A stretch of 64,000 nucleotides of DNA from UBA2386 sp046306335 (GTDB taxonomy: Bacteria; Planctomycetota; UBA1135; UBA2386): positions 1-64,000 of the forward strand of contig JBKDXM010000048.1 of the NCBI GenBank assembly GCA_046306335.1, given 5' to 3'. Positions 51,765 to 60,687 of this stretch are shown here, piece after piece. Position 1 is the first letter of the stretch. Each line of letters begins with the position of its first letter. A program made the translations under genes and the position numbers. The notes below the pieces were generated by a model. The model did no database searches and was not told where the DNA came from. It saw only the letters and a list, made by a program, of their open reading frames with translations.

Positions 51765-53645
51765 TCAGAAGCCGCGCAGGCTGACGGCGCTGAAGCTGCC
51801 GACGATCAACAGACCCAGGCCAAGCAGGTAGACCTCCGGCCCGATCGGGCCCATCGAGGTGGTCGTCGTGCCGTTGGCCCCGGCGCGACCGTACGCGACC
51901 GACGGGAACAGGTGCTTGGTCAGCGTCGCCGAGTCCGGGATCTGCGCCATGTCGATCGGCACGTCCTCGCCCATCGGGATGAAGCCGAGCAGGCCCGTCG
52001 CCATCTGGTAGTAGCCCTCGAACGTGGCCTTCCAATCGACGTAGCTGAAGTACGTCACGTCGGACGGCAGCGACGCGGCGATGGAGGCGAACTCCTTGTT
52101 GCCGCGGATGTCGCCCTTGGGCTCGTCTTCCTTGCGGTCCATGCGGGCGAACGCGCGCTTGATGTCGCTCGGCGAGAAGCCGCCGACGAGGTAGCCGTTC
52201 TTGAACGCGAACGTCGGCATGTACGCCTCCAGCGGGTTCATGCCGCCAAAGCCCTCGATCTCCTCGACGTTGACGCTGAGCTGGTAGACCATGATGCCGC
52301 GCTTCTCGCCCTCGTCGAGTTCGAAGAGGCCGTTGCTCGCGGCGACGATGCCCTTGATCGCCTTCAGCACGCGGGCCTCGTCCTTGACGTTGACGAGCAG
52401 TGTCGACTCCGGCGGCGCGTTGAGCGAGGCCTGCGGCAGCCCCCACATCGCGTAGTGGTCGCCGCAGGCGAGCAGCAGGTCGTCGCGCAGGCTGAAGCCG
52501 AGCTCCTTCTCGCTCTTGGCGAGCGCCTCCTGGAACTGGCGCGCCGCGTCCGGCCCGTAGGCCTCGATGGCCTTCATGATCGTGTTGTGCAGCCACGCGA
52601 CGTCGAACGTGCCGCTCGCGAAGCTGGCGGCGTCCTTGGGCACCCAGCGCAGGAGCGACATGTCGACCTTGCGGGCCGGCGCGGCCGTGGCCGCAGGCGC
52701 GGTGGCGTCCCCGGTGTTCGCGCCGATGAAGCCGCGATTCATCGCCTTGCCGTCGGCGTACGACTGCGTCAGGCTCAGCGCCCCGAGCCGGCGCAGGCCG
52801 AGCGCGTCGACCGCGCGCACGACGCCGGCCGTGTCGAGGCCTTCGATCGAGCCCATCGCGTCAGCAACCTGCAGCGCCCCGAGCGCGAACTCCACCAGGC
52901 CGGACGGGCGCAGGAACAGCTCGAGTTCGGCGCCCTTGGTGTCGAGGCTGGCGTAGCCGGCCTGGAAGTCGGCCGTGGCGCCGAGCATCGTCGTCTTCGC
53001 CTTCATGGCGGCGAGCGTCTCGCGCAGCTCGTCGAGCAGCGTGCCGGCGAGCAGGCCGTTCTCGAGCATCACGAAGTGAAAGTCGGGGGCGACGTTGCCC
53101 GAATCGGGCCTGAGCTTCAGCGTGATCATCGGCGCGCCGTCGAGCGTCCCCTCGGTGCGCTCCAGCTCGTCCGCCGCGGCGTCGGCGAGCCGATCGATGC
53201 CCATGCGCACGAGCGGCAACCACGACGGCGCGTTGGCGCCGAAGTGGAAGTGCGCCAGCAGGCCGATCTCCTGCTTGGGCTGCGGGTCACCCGGTTGGAC
53301 GCTCAGCTTGGTGACGGCCAGCGTCGCGCCGTCCAGCCGGAGCTTGAGCACCTCGTCGGGGTCGACCGGCAGGCTGCCTTGCTTGTGCTGCTCGCGCGCC
53401 TGCGCCAGCGCCTCGTCCACCTCCTTGCGGACCATCTTCACGAGATCGCCGACGAAGGCCTGCACTTCCGGCTCGGCCCACATCTTCGCCAGCGGCATCG
53501 ACTGGAACTCGGTCAGCGACGTCGGCAGGTCCGGCAGGCTCGCCGCCATGATGGTGTGCTTGGGCAGGTACGGCAGGATGCTGCCTTGGGCGGCGAGCGG
53601 CGCCAGCAGCAGCGTGGAGAGGAGCAGCGGGTGGTAGGACTTCAT
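51765..53645 (-). CDS. Secreted protein of unknown function with C-terminal membrane segment
   Basis: 626 residues. A cleaved signal peptide (LLLSTLLLAPLAAQGSI) and one C-terminal hydrophobic segment (VYLLGLGLLIVGSFSAVSL) suggest an exported, membrane-attached protein. The opening PYLPKHTIMAASLPDLPTSL, repeated alpha/beta blocks such as LLAGTLLDELRETLAAMKAK and PPESTLLVNVKDEARVLKAI, and the hydrophobic tail resemble large DUF3352-like surface proteins of planctomycetes, but I recognise no catalytic motif. Two similar halves may exist. It is followed on the same strand by nothing within 45 bases; the upstream gene is 145 bases away. Function unknown. Confidence 0.7.
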   Translation of the reverse strand: MKSYHPLLLSTLLLAPLAAQGSILPYLPKHTIMAASLPDLPTSLTEFQSMPLAKMWAEPEVQAFVGDLVKMVRKEVDEALAQAREQHKQGSLPVDPDEVLKLRLDGATLAVTKLSVQPGDPQPKQEIGLLAHFHFGANAPSWLPLVRMGIDRLADAAADELERTEGTLDGAPMITLKLRPDSGNVAPDFHFVMLENGLLAGTLLDELRETLAAMKAKTTMLGATADFQAGYASLDTKGAELELFLRPSGLVEFALGALQVADAMGSIEGLDTAGVVRAVDALGLRRLGALSLTQSYADGKAMNRGFIGANTGDATAPAATAAPARKVDMSLLRWVPKDAASFASGTFDVAWLHNTIMKAIEAYGPDAARQFQEALAKSEKELGFSLRDDLLLACGDHYAMWGLPQASLNAPPESTLLVNVKDEARVLKAIKGIVAASNGLFELDEGEKRGIMVYQLSVNVEEIEGFGGMNPLEAYMPTFAFKNGYLVGGFSPSDIKRAFARMDRKEDEPKGDIRGNKEFASIAASLPSDVTYFSYVDWKATFEGYYQMATGLLGFIPMGEDVPIDMAQIPDSATLTKHLFPSVAYGRAGANGTTTTSMGPIGPEVYLLGLGLLIVGSFSAVSLRGF

Positions 53646-53790
53646 GAGTCGTGGCGGGCAGTGGGACCGCGCCCGGCCTATCGGCCAGACGCAAGCGTCC
53701 TCGTGGACCGGATGTTGGGGATTCTTTCGGCTCTACGCCAGGGGGCAGTCGCACGGCGCGCCGTCGGCGCCGCGGTCGCGCGGGCTCTAC

Positions 53791-55152
53791 TCACCCGCCC
53801 TTGGCGACCACCTGCTGCAGGTAGGCAGCCACCTTGGCTTCGTCGTCGACGAGCTGGTTCTGCAGCTTGCTCACCGCCTTGTCGAGGCCGCCCTTGCCGC
53901 CGCTCTTCAGCGCCGCGGTGACGTCCTGCAGCGCCGCGGTCGCCTTCGCGTCGCCGCCGTGCAGGCAGTACGACAGCAGCAGCCCGGACTGGAAGAGGTT
54001 GTAGTCGATGTCCTTCGGCTCCATGTCGCCGCTGATCTCGAAGCCGGCGAAGAACGCCTTGAGGTTGCGGACGCCGCCCTTCTGGACGTGTTGCTTGCCG
54101 AACCACGCGGCATCGTGGTCGCTGTCGAAGCGGGACGTCAGGGAGCCGATGCCGTGCAGCAGCCACAACGGCAGTTCGTTGCCGCCGTCCGCCGCGGCGC
54201 CGTGCGCGCTCGCGAGCGCCGCGCAGTGGCGGATGTAGCGCGCGCCCCAGTCCTTGTGGTTGAAGCAGATCGCGGCGCGGACGTCGCCGAGCAAGGGCAG
54301 CTTCAGCGCCGCCTGCTCGTTCATCAGGAAGGCCCCGCAGGCGTCCGTGCCGTCGCCGGCGCTCTGGCCCAGTTCGCGGTACTCCGACTCCGTCGCGGCC
54401 ACCAGCACGACCGGCCGCAGCGCCGCGGCCGTCACGCGGTCGCCGACGACCGGTTGCACCTTCTCGACGGCGGCGTCGATCAGTCCCTTGAGCTCTTCGA
54501 TCTTGGCCAGCGGCAGCGTGCTGACGAACAGGCCGCGTTTGGTGCGCACCAGCCATGGCCGCCTGCCATCGCTGTGGAACGTGTCGGCTTCCTTGCGGTC
54601 GCCCCAGCGGTCGCCGCCGATGGGGAAGTAGTCGCCCTGCGCCTTCTCCAGGTTCTTGGCGTCGATCAGCTCACCGGTGACGGGGTGGCGCACCTTGCCG
54701 GTCTGCAGCGCCACGAGTTCCTCCTTGGCCACGACCTCGCCGTCGTGCCAGAACACGCCGCGCTTGGCGTCGTCGGCCTTGTCCTTCTCGACCCAGACGC
54801 CGGCAACCTCGACGAAGCCCTTGGCGGTGTACTCGGCCGCGAGCGCCTTCTTGCGCAACGCGTCGGCTTCCTTCGCCGCCAGCCACTTGCCCTCGACGAG
54901 CACGTTGCCGAGCGCCTCGTTGGCGCCGGGGTGGTCGGGCTTGATCTTCAGCACCGCCTCGAAGAGCCGCTTGGCGTCGACCGCCAGCGCCTTCTCCTTC
55001 GCCCACACGCCGACCTCGTAGAGCTTCTGCGGGTCCTTCTTGGCCGCCGTCTCCTTGGTCTTCAGTTCGTTCTTCAGTTGCGCCGCCGACTGGCCGCTCG
55101 CGGCGGTCAGGACGAGCAGCAGGACGAGGCAACAACGCAGCAGATGGATCAT
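53791..55152 (-). CDS. Exported protein with a TPR-like N-terminal region, unknown function
   Basis: 453 residues with a signal peptide (MIHLLRCCLVLLLVLTAASG). The first 120 residues are Lys/Ala-rich, helical and TPR-like (KDPQKLYEVGVWAKEKALAV, LKIKPDHPGANEALGNVLVE). Residues 150-450 are a soluble domain with GNELPLWLLHGIGSLTSRF and a central VVLVAATESEYRELGQ-type strand; this resembles the substrate-free side of peptidase MA-like surface proteins but lacks a HExxH motif. ATG 55152. No named family; likely periplasmic. Gene next to other secreted unknowns. Confidence 0.7.
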   Translation of the reverse strand: MIHLLRCCLVLLLVLTAASGQSAAQLKNELKTKETAAKKDPQKLYEVGVWAKEKALAVDAKRLFEAVLKIKPDHPGANEALGNVLVEGKWLAAKEADALRKKALAAEYTAKGFVEVAGVWVEKDKADDAKRGVFWHDGEVVAKEELVALQTGKVRHPVTGELIDAKNLEKAQGDYFPIGGDRWGDRKEADTFHSDGRRPWLVRTKRGLFVSTLPLAKIEELKGLIDAAVEKVQPVVGDRVTAAALRPVVLVAATESEYRELGQSAGDGTDACGAFLMNEQAALKLPLLGDVRAAICFNHKDWGARYIRHCAALASAHGAAADGGNELPLWLLHGIGSLTSRFDSDHDAAWFGKQHVQKGGVRNLKAFFAGFEISGDMEPKDIDYNLFQSGLLLSYCLHGGDAKATAALQDVTAALKSGGKGGLDKAVSKLQNQLVDDEAKVAAYLQQVVAKGG

Positions 55153-55196
55153 GGGATTGGGTTGGCGGCGTACGTGCGCAAGTGGGCGGTCGGCGG

Positions 55197-55808
55197 TCAA
55201 GCCTGCCGACGACGCGAGTCGGCGGTGAACCGGGACCACGACTCCATGCGCTGGTTCGGCCGCACGTTGAGGTAAGGCGACCAGCGCGGACGGACCGGCG
55301 CGCGCAGCAGATGCAGTCCTGCCTCCTTGAGCGTGCGGTCGGCCTTGCGGGCGTTGCACGACACGCAGGCCAGGACGCAGTTCTCCCAGTTCGTCGCGCC
55401 GCCGCGCGAGCGCGGCAGCACGTGGTCGATGCTGAGGTGGTCGCTGGCGCAATGGCGGCCGCAGTACTGGCAGGTGAAGTCGTCGCGCAGGAACAGGTTG
55501 CGCCGCGTGAACGGCGCTTCGTGGCACGGCACGCGGTCGTACCGCGCCAGCAGGACCACTTCCGGGGCGGCGATCCGGACGCTGGGCGAGCGGATGGCTT
55601 GCACTTCGGGTGGCAGCGGGCGGGCCAGCCACTCGCCGAAGGTGAACACCGACAGCGACTCCGGGCAGACGATGCGGGCGGCGTCGCGGCAGACCATGCA
55701 AATCGCCCGTCGCACCGTGGTGACGTGGACGGGCCGCCACGAGCGGTTGAGGACCAGCGTTGCCCGATCGAGCAACTCCGTCCGGCGGGCGTGGTTGGTG
55801 GGCCGCAT
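55197..55808 (-). CDS. HNH endonuclease domain protein
   Basis: 203 residues. The HNH nuclease core is CQYCGRHC, then LSIDHVLPRSRGG, then NCVLACVSCNARK, the usual zinc and metal ligands including the DH and the last Cys pair. The N-terminal 100 residues (LVLNRSWRPVHVTTVRRAIC) are typical of the widespread 'HNH endonuclease' family in bacteria, of unknown role and not restricted to phage or toxin loci. Start ATG 55808. Confidence 0.88.
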   Translation of the reverse strand: MRPTNHARRTELLDRATLVLNRSWRPVHVTTVRRAICMVCRDAARIVCPESLSVFTFGEWLARPLPPEVQAIRSPSVRIAAPEVVLLARYDRVPCHEAPFTRRNLFLRDDFTCQYCGRHCASDHLSIDHVLPRSRGGATNWENCVLACVSCNARKADRTLKEAGLHLLRAPVRPRWSPYLNVRPNQRMESWSRFTADSRRRQA

Positions 55809-55980
55809 GGGGTGGGATCGCGCTGGAGGCCGCCGCAGCGGCGGCGGGATTGTAGGACGCGCCCCGGATGGGCGATACTGGCTCGCGTGGCGCCCCCGGG
55901 GCCCGCAGGCGTTGCTCTGCCCGCAGGCCATGGCTACACTCCCGCGCCCTTTTCCCCGTCCCCGCCCACTGCGAGGAAGC

Positions 55981-56412
55981 ATGCACGGATCGATCGCTTG
56001 TCGCGCCGCCATGGCCACGGCGGCCCTCTTCGCCTGCGCCTTCGGCCTCGGCGCTTGCGCTGCCGAACCTGACGACAGCACGACCGTGCAGGCGATGCAG
56101 TTCCAGGACGTCGTCGTGCCCAACGGCCTGCGGATCCGCGAAGGCCAGCATCAGAGTTACTCGCGCGAGGAGGCCGGCTGGCGCCACGGGCGCTTCGAGT
56201 ACACCGGCCAGTTGGAGGTGGCGACGGCCGCCAACTACGTGCGCGAGCGCATGCCGCAGCACGGCTGGACCAAGGCGCAGGACGAGGCCAACGCCGAGGC
56301 GACCAAGCTGCGGTTCGACCGCGGCATCTACCGCGCCGAGTACACGTTCCAGCGCAGCGAAGGCGCGACCACGATGGTCGTCGACTACACCACCGACTAC
56401 GCGCGCCGCTAA
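55981..56412 (+). CDS. Small lipoprotein of unknown function
   Basis: 143 residues. Signal peptide and lipobox FGLGAC with Cys about residue 26. The mature part shows RIREGQHQSYSREEAGWRHG, YTGQLEVATAANYVRERMPQHGW and YTFQRSEGATTMVVDYTTD, the pattern of an outer-surface lipoprotein domain (DUF4810/DUF4878-like) with a two-helix-plus-sheet look. Function unknown. It is 12 bases upstream of the cyclophilin-like gene and probably co-transcribed. Confidence 0.75.
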   Translation: MHGSIACRAAMATAALFACAFGLGACAAEPDDSTTVQAMQFQDVVVPNGLRIREGQHQSYSREEAGWRHGRFEYTGQLEVATAANYVRERMPQHGWTKAQDEANAEATKLRFDRGIYRAEYTFQRSEGATTMVVDYTTDYARR

Positions 56413-56424
56413 CCGAGCGAATCC

Positions 56425-57588
56425 ATGACTTCCAACCCGCCTCCGACGACTGCCGCCGCCCCGGCACCCAACGCCATCGAGCTGCTCTGGGAACGCTACA
56501 AGTCGCTCGCCAACGTGGTGATCCTGGCGATCGTCGCGGCGCTCGGCATTAATTACGCCATGACGTATACGGCGCGGAAGGCGAGCGACGAAAAGTGGTC
56601 CAAGTTTGCCACAAGCATGGGTCTGGAAAAGGCTTATGTCGATGTGTCTAGCGCCAATGCGAGCCTGACGGAGCAGTTGCCGAGCCTCGACGCCGCCAAC
56701 CTGAAGGCGGAGTTGGGCAAGGCAGAAGCCGCGATCAAGCCGTACCTGCACCTGGCACTCGCCCGGCAGGCCATCCTCGGCAAGGATTGGGCGGAGGCGG
56801 AGGCCCAGTTGGCTGCCCTGGAGAAGGAGTTCCCCAACCACAATCTGGTGCGGGCGTCCAAGTACCCGATGCAGTCGCGCGACTTCGTCAAGCAGGACAA
56901 GGACGCTCCGGCGACGCCGGATGCCAAGCCCGACGAGCCGCAGTGGAAGCCGACCAAGGAAGGCAGCGCGGTCGCCCTGATGCGCGCGCAGATCGAGGCC
57001 GCGAAGGGTTACGCCGAGCCGGCGCAATTCGCCAAGCCGCAAATTCCGGCGGACGCCACCAAGGTCAAGTTCGAGCTGTCGAACAACTACGGCACCTTCA
57101 CCATCGCGCTGCTGCCGCAAGCTCCGCTGCACCGCGAGGCATTCCTCAAGCTCGCCCAAGGCGAGAACCCGTTCTGGAAGGGATTGGCAATCGATGAGAT
57201 CCGCCGCCCGACCAAGACCATGAAGAAGCTCCCGCACGAGCTGCACTTCGGCCTCGCGTCCACCAAGGACGACGACCGCACGAAGTGGAACGAGAAGGAG
57301 CCGAGCACGAACCTGGTCGAGTTCGAGAAGAACTCGCTCAGCCACTTCGCCGGCGCCGTGTCGGCGCGCAACGAGGCCGACGGCAAGTCGTGCGCGGACC
57401 GCCTCTGGATCTCGGTCGACGACACGCCGCGGTACGATGGCGAGCGCGTGGTCTTCGCGTGGGTGGTCGACGGCCTCGACAACCTGAAGAAGGTCTGCGA
57501 GGCGACGATGTCGGCGCAGGAAGAAGAGCAGGGTCGCGGCAAGCCCAGCGACAACATCCGCATCACCGCGGTGACGGTCCTGCAGTAA
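56425..57588 (+). CDS. Membrane-anchored cyclophilin-like protein, active site degenerate
   Basis: 387 residues. One N-terminal helix (LANVVILAIVAALGINYAMTY) anchors a helical region (about 55-170, LKAELGKAEAAIKPYLHLAL, AEAQLAALEKEFPNHNLVR) like a TPR, then a cyclophilin fold (about 205-385: VKFELSNNYGTFTIALLPQAPLHREAFLKLA). Active cyclophilins have an FHR..Q..QGGD and SQFFI pattern; here the segments read DEIRRPTKTMKKLPH and RLWISVDDTP, so catalytic residues are lost or changed. It may be a structural or binding protein rather than a prolyl isomerase. A hairpin spans its stop. Confidence 0.78.
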   Translation: MTSNPPPTTAAAPAPNAIELLWERYKSLANVVILAIVAALGINYAMTYTARKASDEKWSKFATSMGLEKAYVDVSSANASLTEQLPSLDAANLKAELGKAEAAIKPYLHLALARQAILGKDWAEAEAQLAALEKEFPNHNLVRASKYPMQSRDFVKQDKDAPATPDAKPDEPQWKPTKEGSAVALMRAQIEAAKGYAEPAQFAKPQIPADATKVKFELSNNYGTFTIALLPQAPLHREAFLKLAQGENPFWKGLAIDEIRRPTKTMKKLPHELHFGLASTKDDDRTKWNEKEPSTNLVEFEKNSLSHFAGAVSARNEADGKSCADRLWISVDDTPRYDGERVVFAWVVDGLDNLKKVCEATMSAQEEEQGRGKPSDNIRITAVTVLQ

Positions 57589-57606
57589 GGACGCTCAGGC
57601 GTCCTT
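57587..57606. terminator. Hairpin between convergent cyclophilin-like gene and parB
   Basis: AAGGACGC (57587-57594) pairs with GCGTCCTT (57599-57606) around TCAG. It covers both stop codons, leaving no spacer. Perfect 8-bp stem, probably a bidirectional terminator; the short TT at either end is the only T-tract. Confidence 0.55.
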
Positions 57607-58497
57607 CAGTCGCGCGAACACGCGCTCGAACTGCTCGCGGCCGGCGCACTCCAGCACGATCTGGCTCCGCTTGCGGCCGTAGCGGATCGCGACCTTGATG
57701 CCGAAGTTCTCCATCAAGGTCTCCTCCAGCTCGTTCAGCCACACCGGCCGCGACTTGCCCTTGCCGGTTGGCTTGCTGGGCTCACCCATCGCCGCCTGCT
57801 GCGCCGCCTTGACCTTGCCCTCGGTTTCGCGCACCGACCACGCGCCCTTGATGCACTCGTGGGCGAACGCGGAGACCGTCGCGGCGTCCGGCAGCGCGAG
57901 CAGCGTGCGCGCGTGGCCCATCGACAGTGTTCCACGTGAAACATGCGCCTGCACGTCGTCGGGCAGGTCGAGCAGGCGAAGGAAGTTGGCCACCGTCGAC
58001 CGCTCGAGCCCGACCTTCTTGGCGACCTCGTCCTGCGTCGTGGCCAGGGTCGTCATCAGCAGGCGGAACCCCTGCGCCTTCTCGATCGCGTTGAGATCCT
58101 CGCGCTGCAGGTTCTCGACCAGCCCGAAGACGGCGGAGTCCTGGTCGCTGATCGCGCGGACCAGCACCGGCACCTTGGTCAGGCCGGCGAGTTGAGCTGC
58201 CCGCCAACGGCGCTCGCCGGCGACGATCTCAAACCGGTCGCCGACCCGGCGGGCCAGGATCGGTTGCAGGATGCCGCTGGCGCGAATCGACTCGGCGAGT
58301 TCCTTCAGCTCCGCCTCACCCATCACCTTGCGGGGCTGGTACCGGCTGACGTCGAGGGTGCCGACCTCGACCTGGAGCACCTCGTCGTCGCCCTGCTTCT
58401 TGAGGTCGGCGACATCGGCCCTGCCGGCCTGGGGCTGGGCCGACCGGCCTCCGGACAGCAGAAAATCGAGACCACGACCGAGACGACGATCAACCAT
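57595..58497 (-). CDS. parB: Chromosome-partitioning protein ParB
   Basis: 300 residues. Start ATG 58497, with GGAG 7 bases upstream, rather than the TTG two codons earlier. The Arg-rich N-terminus (VDRRLGRGLDFLL) is followed by the CTP/parS-clamp motifs ENLQREDLN and AGERRWRAAQLAG, then the helix-turn-helix ERSTVANFLRLLDL and the dimerisation end. ParB loads onto DNA from parS as a CTP-dependent sliding clamp and guides origin segregation and condensin loading. It overlaps the parA stop by 8 bases, and carries a parS inside. Confidence 0.97.
   Translation of the reverse strand: MVDRRLGRGLDFLLSGGRSAQPQAGRADVADLKKQGDDEVLQVEVGTLDVSRYQPRKVMGEAELKELAESIRASGILQPILARRVGDRFEIVAGERRWRAAQLAGLTKVPVLVRAISDQDSAVFGLVENLQREDLNAIEKAQGFRLLMTTLATTQDEVAKKVGLERSTVANFLRLLDLPDDVQAHVSRGTLSMGHARTLLALPDAATVSAFAHECIKGAWSVRETEGKVKAAQQAAMGEPSKPTGKGKSRPVWLNELEETLMENFGIKVAIRYGRKRSQIVLECAGREQFERVFARLKDA
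57928..57943. other. parS: Consensus parS site inside parB
   Basis: TGTTCCACGTGAAACA (57928-57943) matches the parS consensus TGTTNCACGTGAAACA at every fixed position. It lies in the parB coding sequence, encoding residues around HVSRGT on the minus strand. ParB would bind here, making the parAB locus itself a centromere-like loading site. No second complete parS was seen elsewhere in the window. Confidence 0.92.
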
Positions 58498-59206
58498 GTT
58501 CAAGCTCCTTGACGAGGTCGGCGTAGCAGCGCGCCGCCTTGGACTGGGGACTGTGGTGGAAGACGGACTGGCCGAAGCTCGATGCCTCGACCAGGGCAGT
58601 GTCGCGCAGGATGACCGACTGCAAGAGGCGCGGGCCGAGATTCTTGCGCAGGTCTTCGAGGATCTCCATGGTCACCGGCTCGCGCAGGTCGACCATCGTC
58701 GGCAGAACCCCGCGCAGGGTGGCCTTGCCGGGGAACTCCCGCGCCGCGGCATCGAGGCTCGCCAGCATCTGCGAGAGTCCGTGCAGCGCGAAGAACTCCG
58801 GCTGCACGGGCACGACGACCTCGTCGGCGATCTGGATGCCCGCCCAGCCCCAAGCGTCGAGGCGCGGCGGGCAGTCGATGACCAGCCAGTCGATCTGGCT
58901 GCCGATGCGCAGTACGAGATCCTTCAGCCGGTCGACGTCGATCGTGGCGCCGCGCGCAAGCGTCGAGCCGTCGCCCGGCGACGGCAACAGCCAGAACCGC
59001 TCGTCGAGCAACGACAGGCCTTCCATGGCTTCGTCGGGCACGGCGTCGCGCGCGATCGATTGGACGGCAATGGTGGCGTTGCCCTGCGGATCGAGGTCGA
59101 AGAGCACGGTCCGGTGGCCGGCCAGCGCCAAGCCATGGGCGAGATGGATCGCCGTCGTGGTCTTGCCGACGCCGCCCTTCTGGTTCGCCAGAACGATGGA
59201 ACGCAT
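58490..59206 (-). CDS. parA: Chromosome-partitioning ATPase ParA
   Basis: 238 residues, compact Soj/ParA. Deviant Walker A NQKGGVGKTTTAI, DLDPQGNATIAVQ, VIDCPPRLDAWGW, VVPVQPEFFALHGL. It binds DNA non-specifically in the ATP form and moves ParB-parS complexes. Coupled to parB by an 8-base overlap. It is distinct from the longer ParA-fusion at 20802-22388, so two ParA proteins are encoded in the window. Confidence 0.96.
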   Translation of the reverse strand: MRSIVLANQKGGVGKTTTAIHLAHGLALAGHRTVLFDLDPQGNATIAVQSIARDAVPDEAMEGLSLLDERFWLLPSPGDGSTLARGATIDVDRLKDLVLRIGSQIDWLVIDCPPRLDAWGWAGIQIADEVVVPVQPEFFALHGLSQMLASLDAAAREFPGKATLRGVLPTMVDLREPVTMEILEDLRKNLGPRLLQSVILRDTALVEASSFGQSVFHHSPQSKAARCYADLVKELEHG

Positions 59207-59284
59207 GGCCGCCTTGCCGCCTGAGGAGGCAGTCGTCGCACGGCTCTCGTGACCGCGGGAACGTCGACGCTGCTTGTCGGCGGG

Positions 59285-59965
59285 ATGCTAGCCATCTACT
59301 GTCGGAGCGAGAATCCTTCGTCCACAGATTATCTGGCACTGATTCCACCAGCTCTCGACCGCACGACCCGCGCGCAGTGTGCGCGCCGCGCTCGCCTGGC
59401 GTGCACGGCGGCGATCCGTCGCGCCGGCTACGCCCCGTGGTTGCTGGCGCTCGGCGTTGTGGCGATGGCCGCATTGCAGGAACCGACCCTGCTGCGCACC
59501 TACGGCATCACGCTGCCGTGGCAATCGGCGTGGGTGGTGGGCGCCACCTTGCTGTCGATCCTGGCGGTCGGCGTGCCGCCAGCCCGCAGCGTTGCTTCGC
59601 AAATCGTTACCTCGCAGGTACTTGTGTTGATGGTTGGGTGCGCCTTCGGGGCCTCGCTGACGGTCTGCGATCTGCTGCTCGGGCGCGCGGACACGGCTGC
59701 CCGCGCCGTCGGCTGGGGCCTTGCGTTCGTGTGCTCGCTCTACCATTTCGCAATTGTGCTCGTCGCCGGTCGCGCCGCTGCGGCGCCGAGCGCGGCGTTG
59801 GCGGCGGCGATCGCCGCGTTGCTCGCCGTCGTCCTCGCCGCGCGATTCGACAGCGGCAACTGGTCTGCGCCGGTGCTCGCCGCCACGCTTCTCGCTGGAC
59901 TCGCGGCGACCGCCGCCGCGCGCGTCCTAGCTCACGGCCACCATGCGCATCGGCATCCTCGGTGA
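59285..59965 (+). CDS. Hypothetical integral membrane protein
   Basis: About 226 residues from ATG 59285; a GTG at 59249 is an alternative and the real start may be later, since the first 60 residues look poorly protein-like. The body has about six helices (APWLLALGVVAMAAL, AWVVGATLLSILAVG, SQVLVLMVGCAFGASLTVCD, AVGWGLAFVCSLYHFAIVLVAG, AALAAAIAALLAVVLAA, APVLAATLLAGLAATAAA). No family is recognised. It is divergent from parA and its end overlaps the downstream phosphoesterase gene by 23 bases. Confidence 0.5.
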   Translation: MLAIYCRSENPSSTDYLALIPPALDRTTRAQCARRARLACTAAIRRAGYAPWLLALGVVAMAALQEPTLLRTYGITLPWQSAWVVGATLLSILAVGVPPARSVASQIVTSQVLVLMVGCAFGASLTVCDLLLGRADTAARAVGWGLAFVCSLYHFAIVLVAGRAAAAPSAALAAAIAALLAVVLAARFDSGNWSAPVLAATLLAGLAATAAARVLAHGHHAHRHPR

Positions 59966-60683
59966 CATCCATGGCAACCTCGAAGCGCTCACCGCCGTGG
60001 TCGCGGCGATGCGCGACGACGGCGTCGACACGTGGGTGCAGGTCGGCGACATCGTCGGCTACGGCCCCGAGCCGTCGGCGTGCATCGACCTCGTGCGCGA
60101 ACTCGGCTGCCTGACCTGCCTCGGCAACCACGACGCCGCCGCGCTCGGCCTGCTCGACATCGCGTACTTCAACAACTTCGCGCGGCAGGCGATGGTGTGG
60201 ACGCGCGCGCACCTGCGCGCCAGCGACTTCGAGTTCCTGCGCAGCCTGCCGCTCGTGATCCAGCGCGACGAGTTCACCGTCGTGCACGGCAGCCTGCACC
60301 TGCCCGAGCAGTACGGCTACGTGATCAGTTCCGTCGAGGCGCGCGAAGCGCTCGACCAGCAGCAGACGCGGCTGTGCTTCGTCGGCCATTCGCATGCGCC
60401 GGCCGTCTACATGCGTCGCACGCCGGACGCGACCGAGTTGACGATCTGTCCGCAGTCGGAGATCGAGGTCAGCTATCGCGACCACGAGCGCGTGCTCGTC
60501 AACGTCGGCAGCGTCGGCCAACCGCGCGACGAGGACCCGCGCGCCGCCTACGGCCTCGTCGACACCGATCGCCAGATCGTGCACGTGCGCCGCGTGCCGT
60601 ACGACATCGCCGCCGTGCAGGCGAAGATCCGCAGCGTCGGCCTGCCGGAAGTGCTCGCCAATCGCCTGTCGCTCGGAGTCTGA
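59943..60683 (+). CDS. Calcineurin-like phosphoesterase (YfcE/MJ0936 type)
   Basis: 246 residues with the full metallophosphoesterase set: GDIHGN (7-12), GDIVGYGPEP (39-48), GNHD (about 60), VVHGS and GHSHAP. No signal peptide, so cytosolic. The fold is of the YfcE/MJ0936-like phosphodiesterase branch that hydrolyses cyclic nucleotides or dinucleotides in vitro; the physiological substrate is unknown. All metal ligands are intact, unlike the secreted phosphatase near the start of the window. Confidence 0.9.
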   Translation: MRIGILGDIHGNLEALTAVVAAMRDDGVDTWVQVGDIVGYGPEPSACIDLVRELGCLTCLGNHDAAALGLLDIAYFNNFARQAMVWTRAHLRASDFEFLRSLPLVIQRDEFTVVHGSLHLPEQYGYVISSVEAREALDQQQTRLCFVGHSHAPAVYMRRTPDATELTICPQSEIEVSYRDHERVLVNVGSVGQPRDEDPRAAYGLVDTDRQIVHVRRVPYDIAAVQAKIRSVGLPEVLANRLSLGV

Positions 60684-60687
60684 CGCG

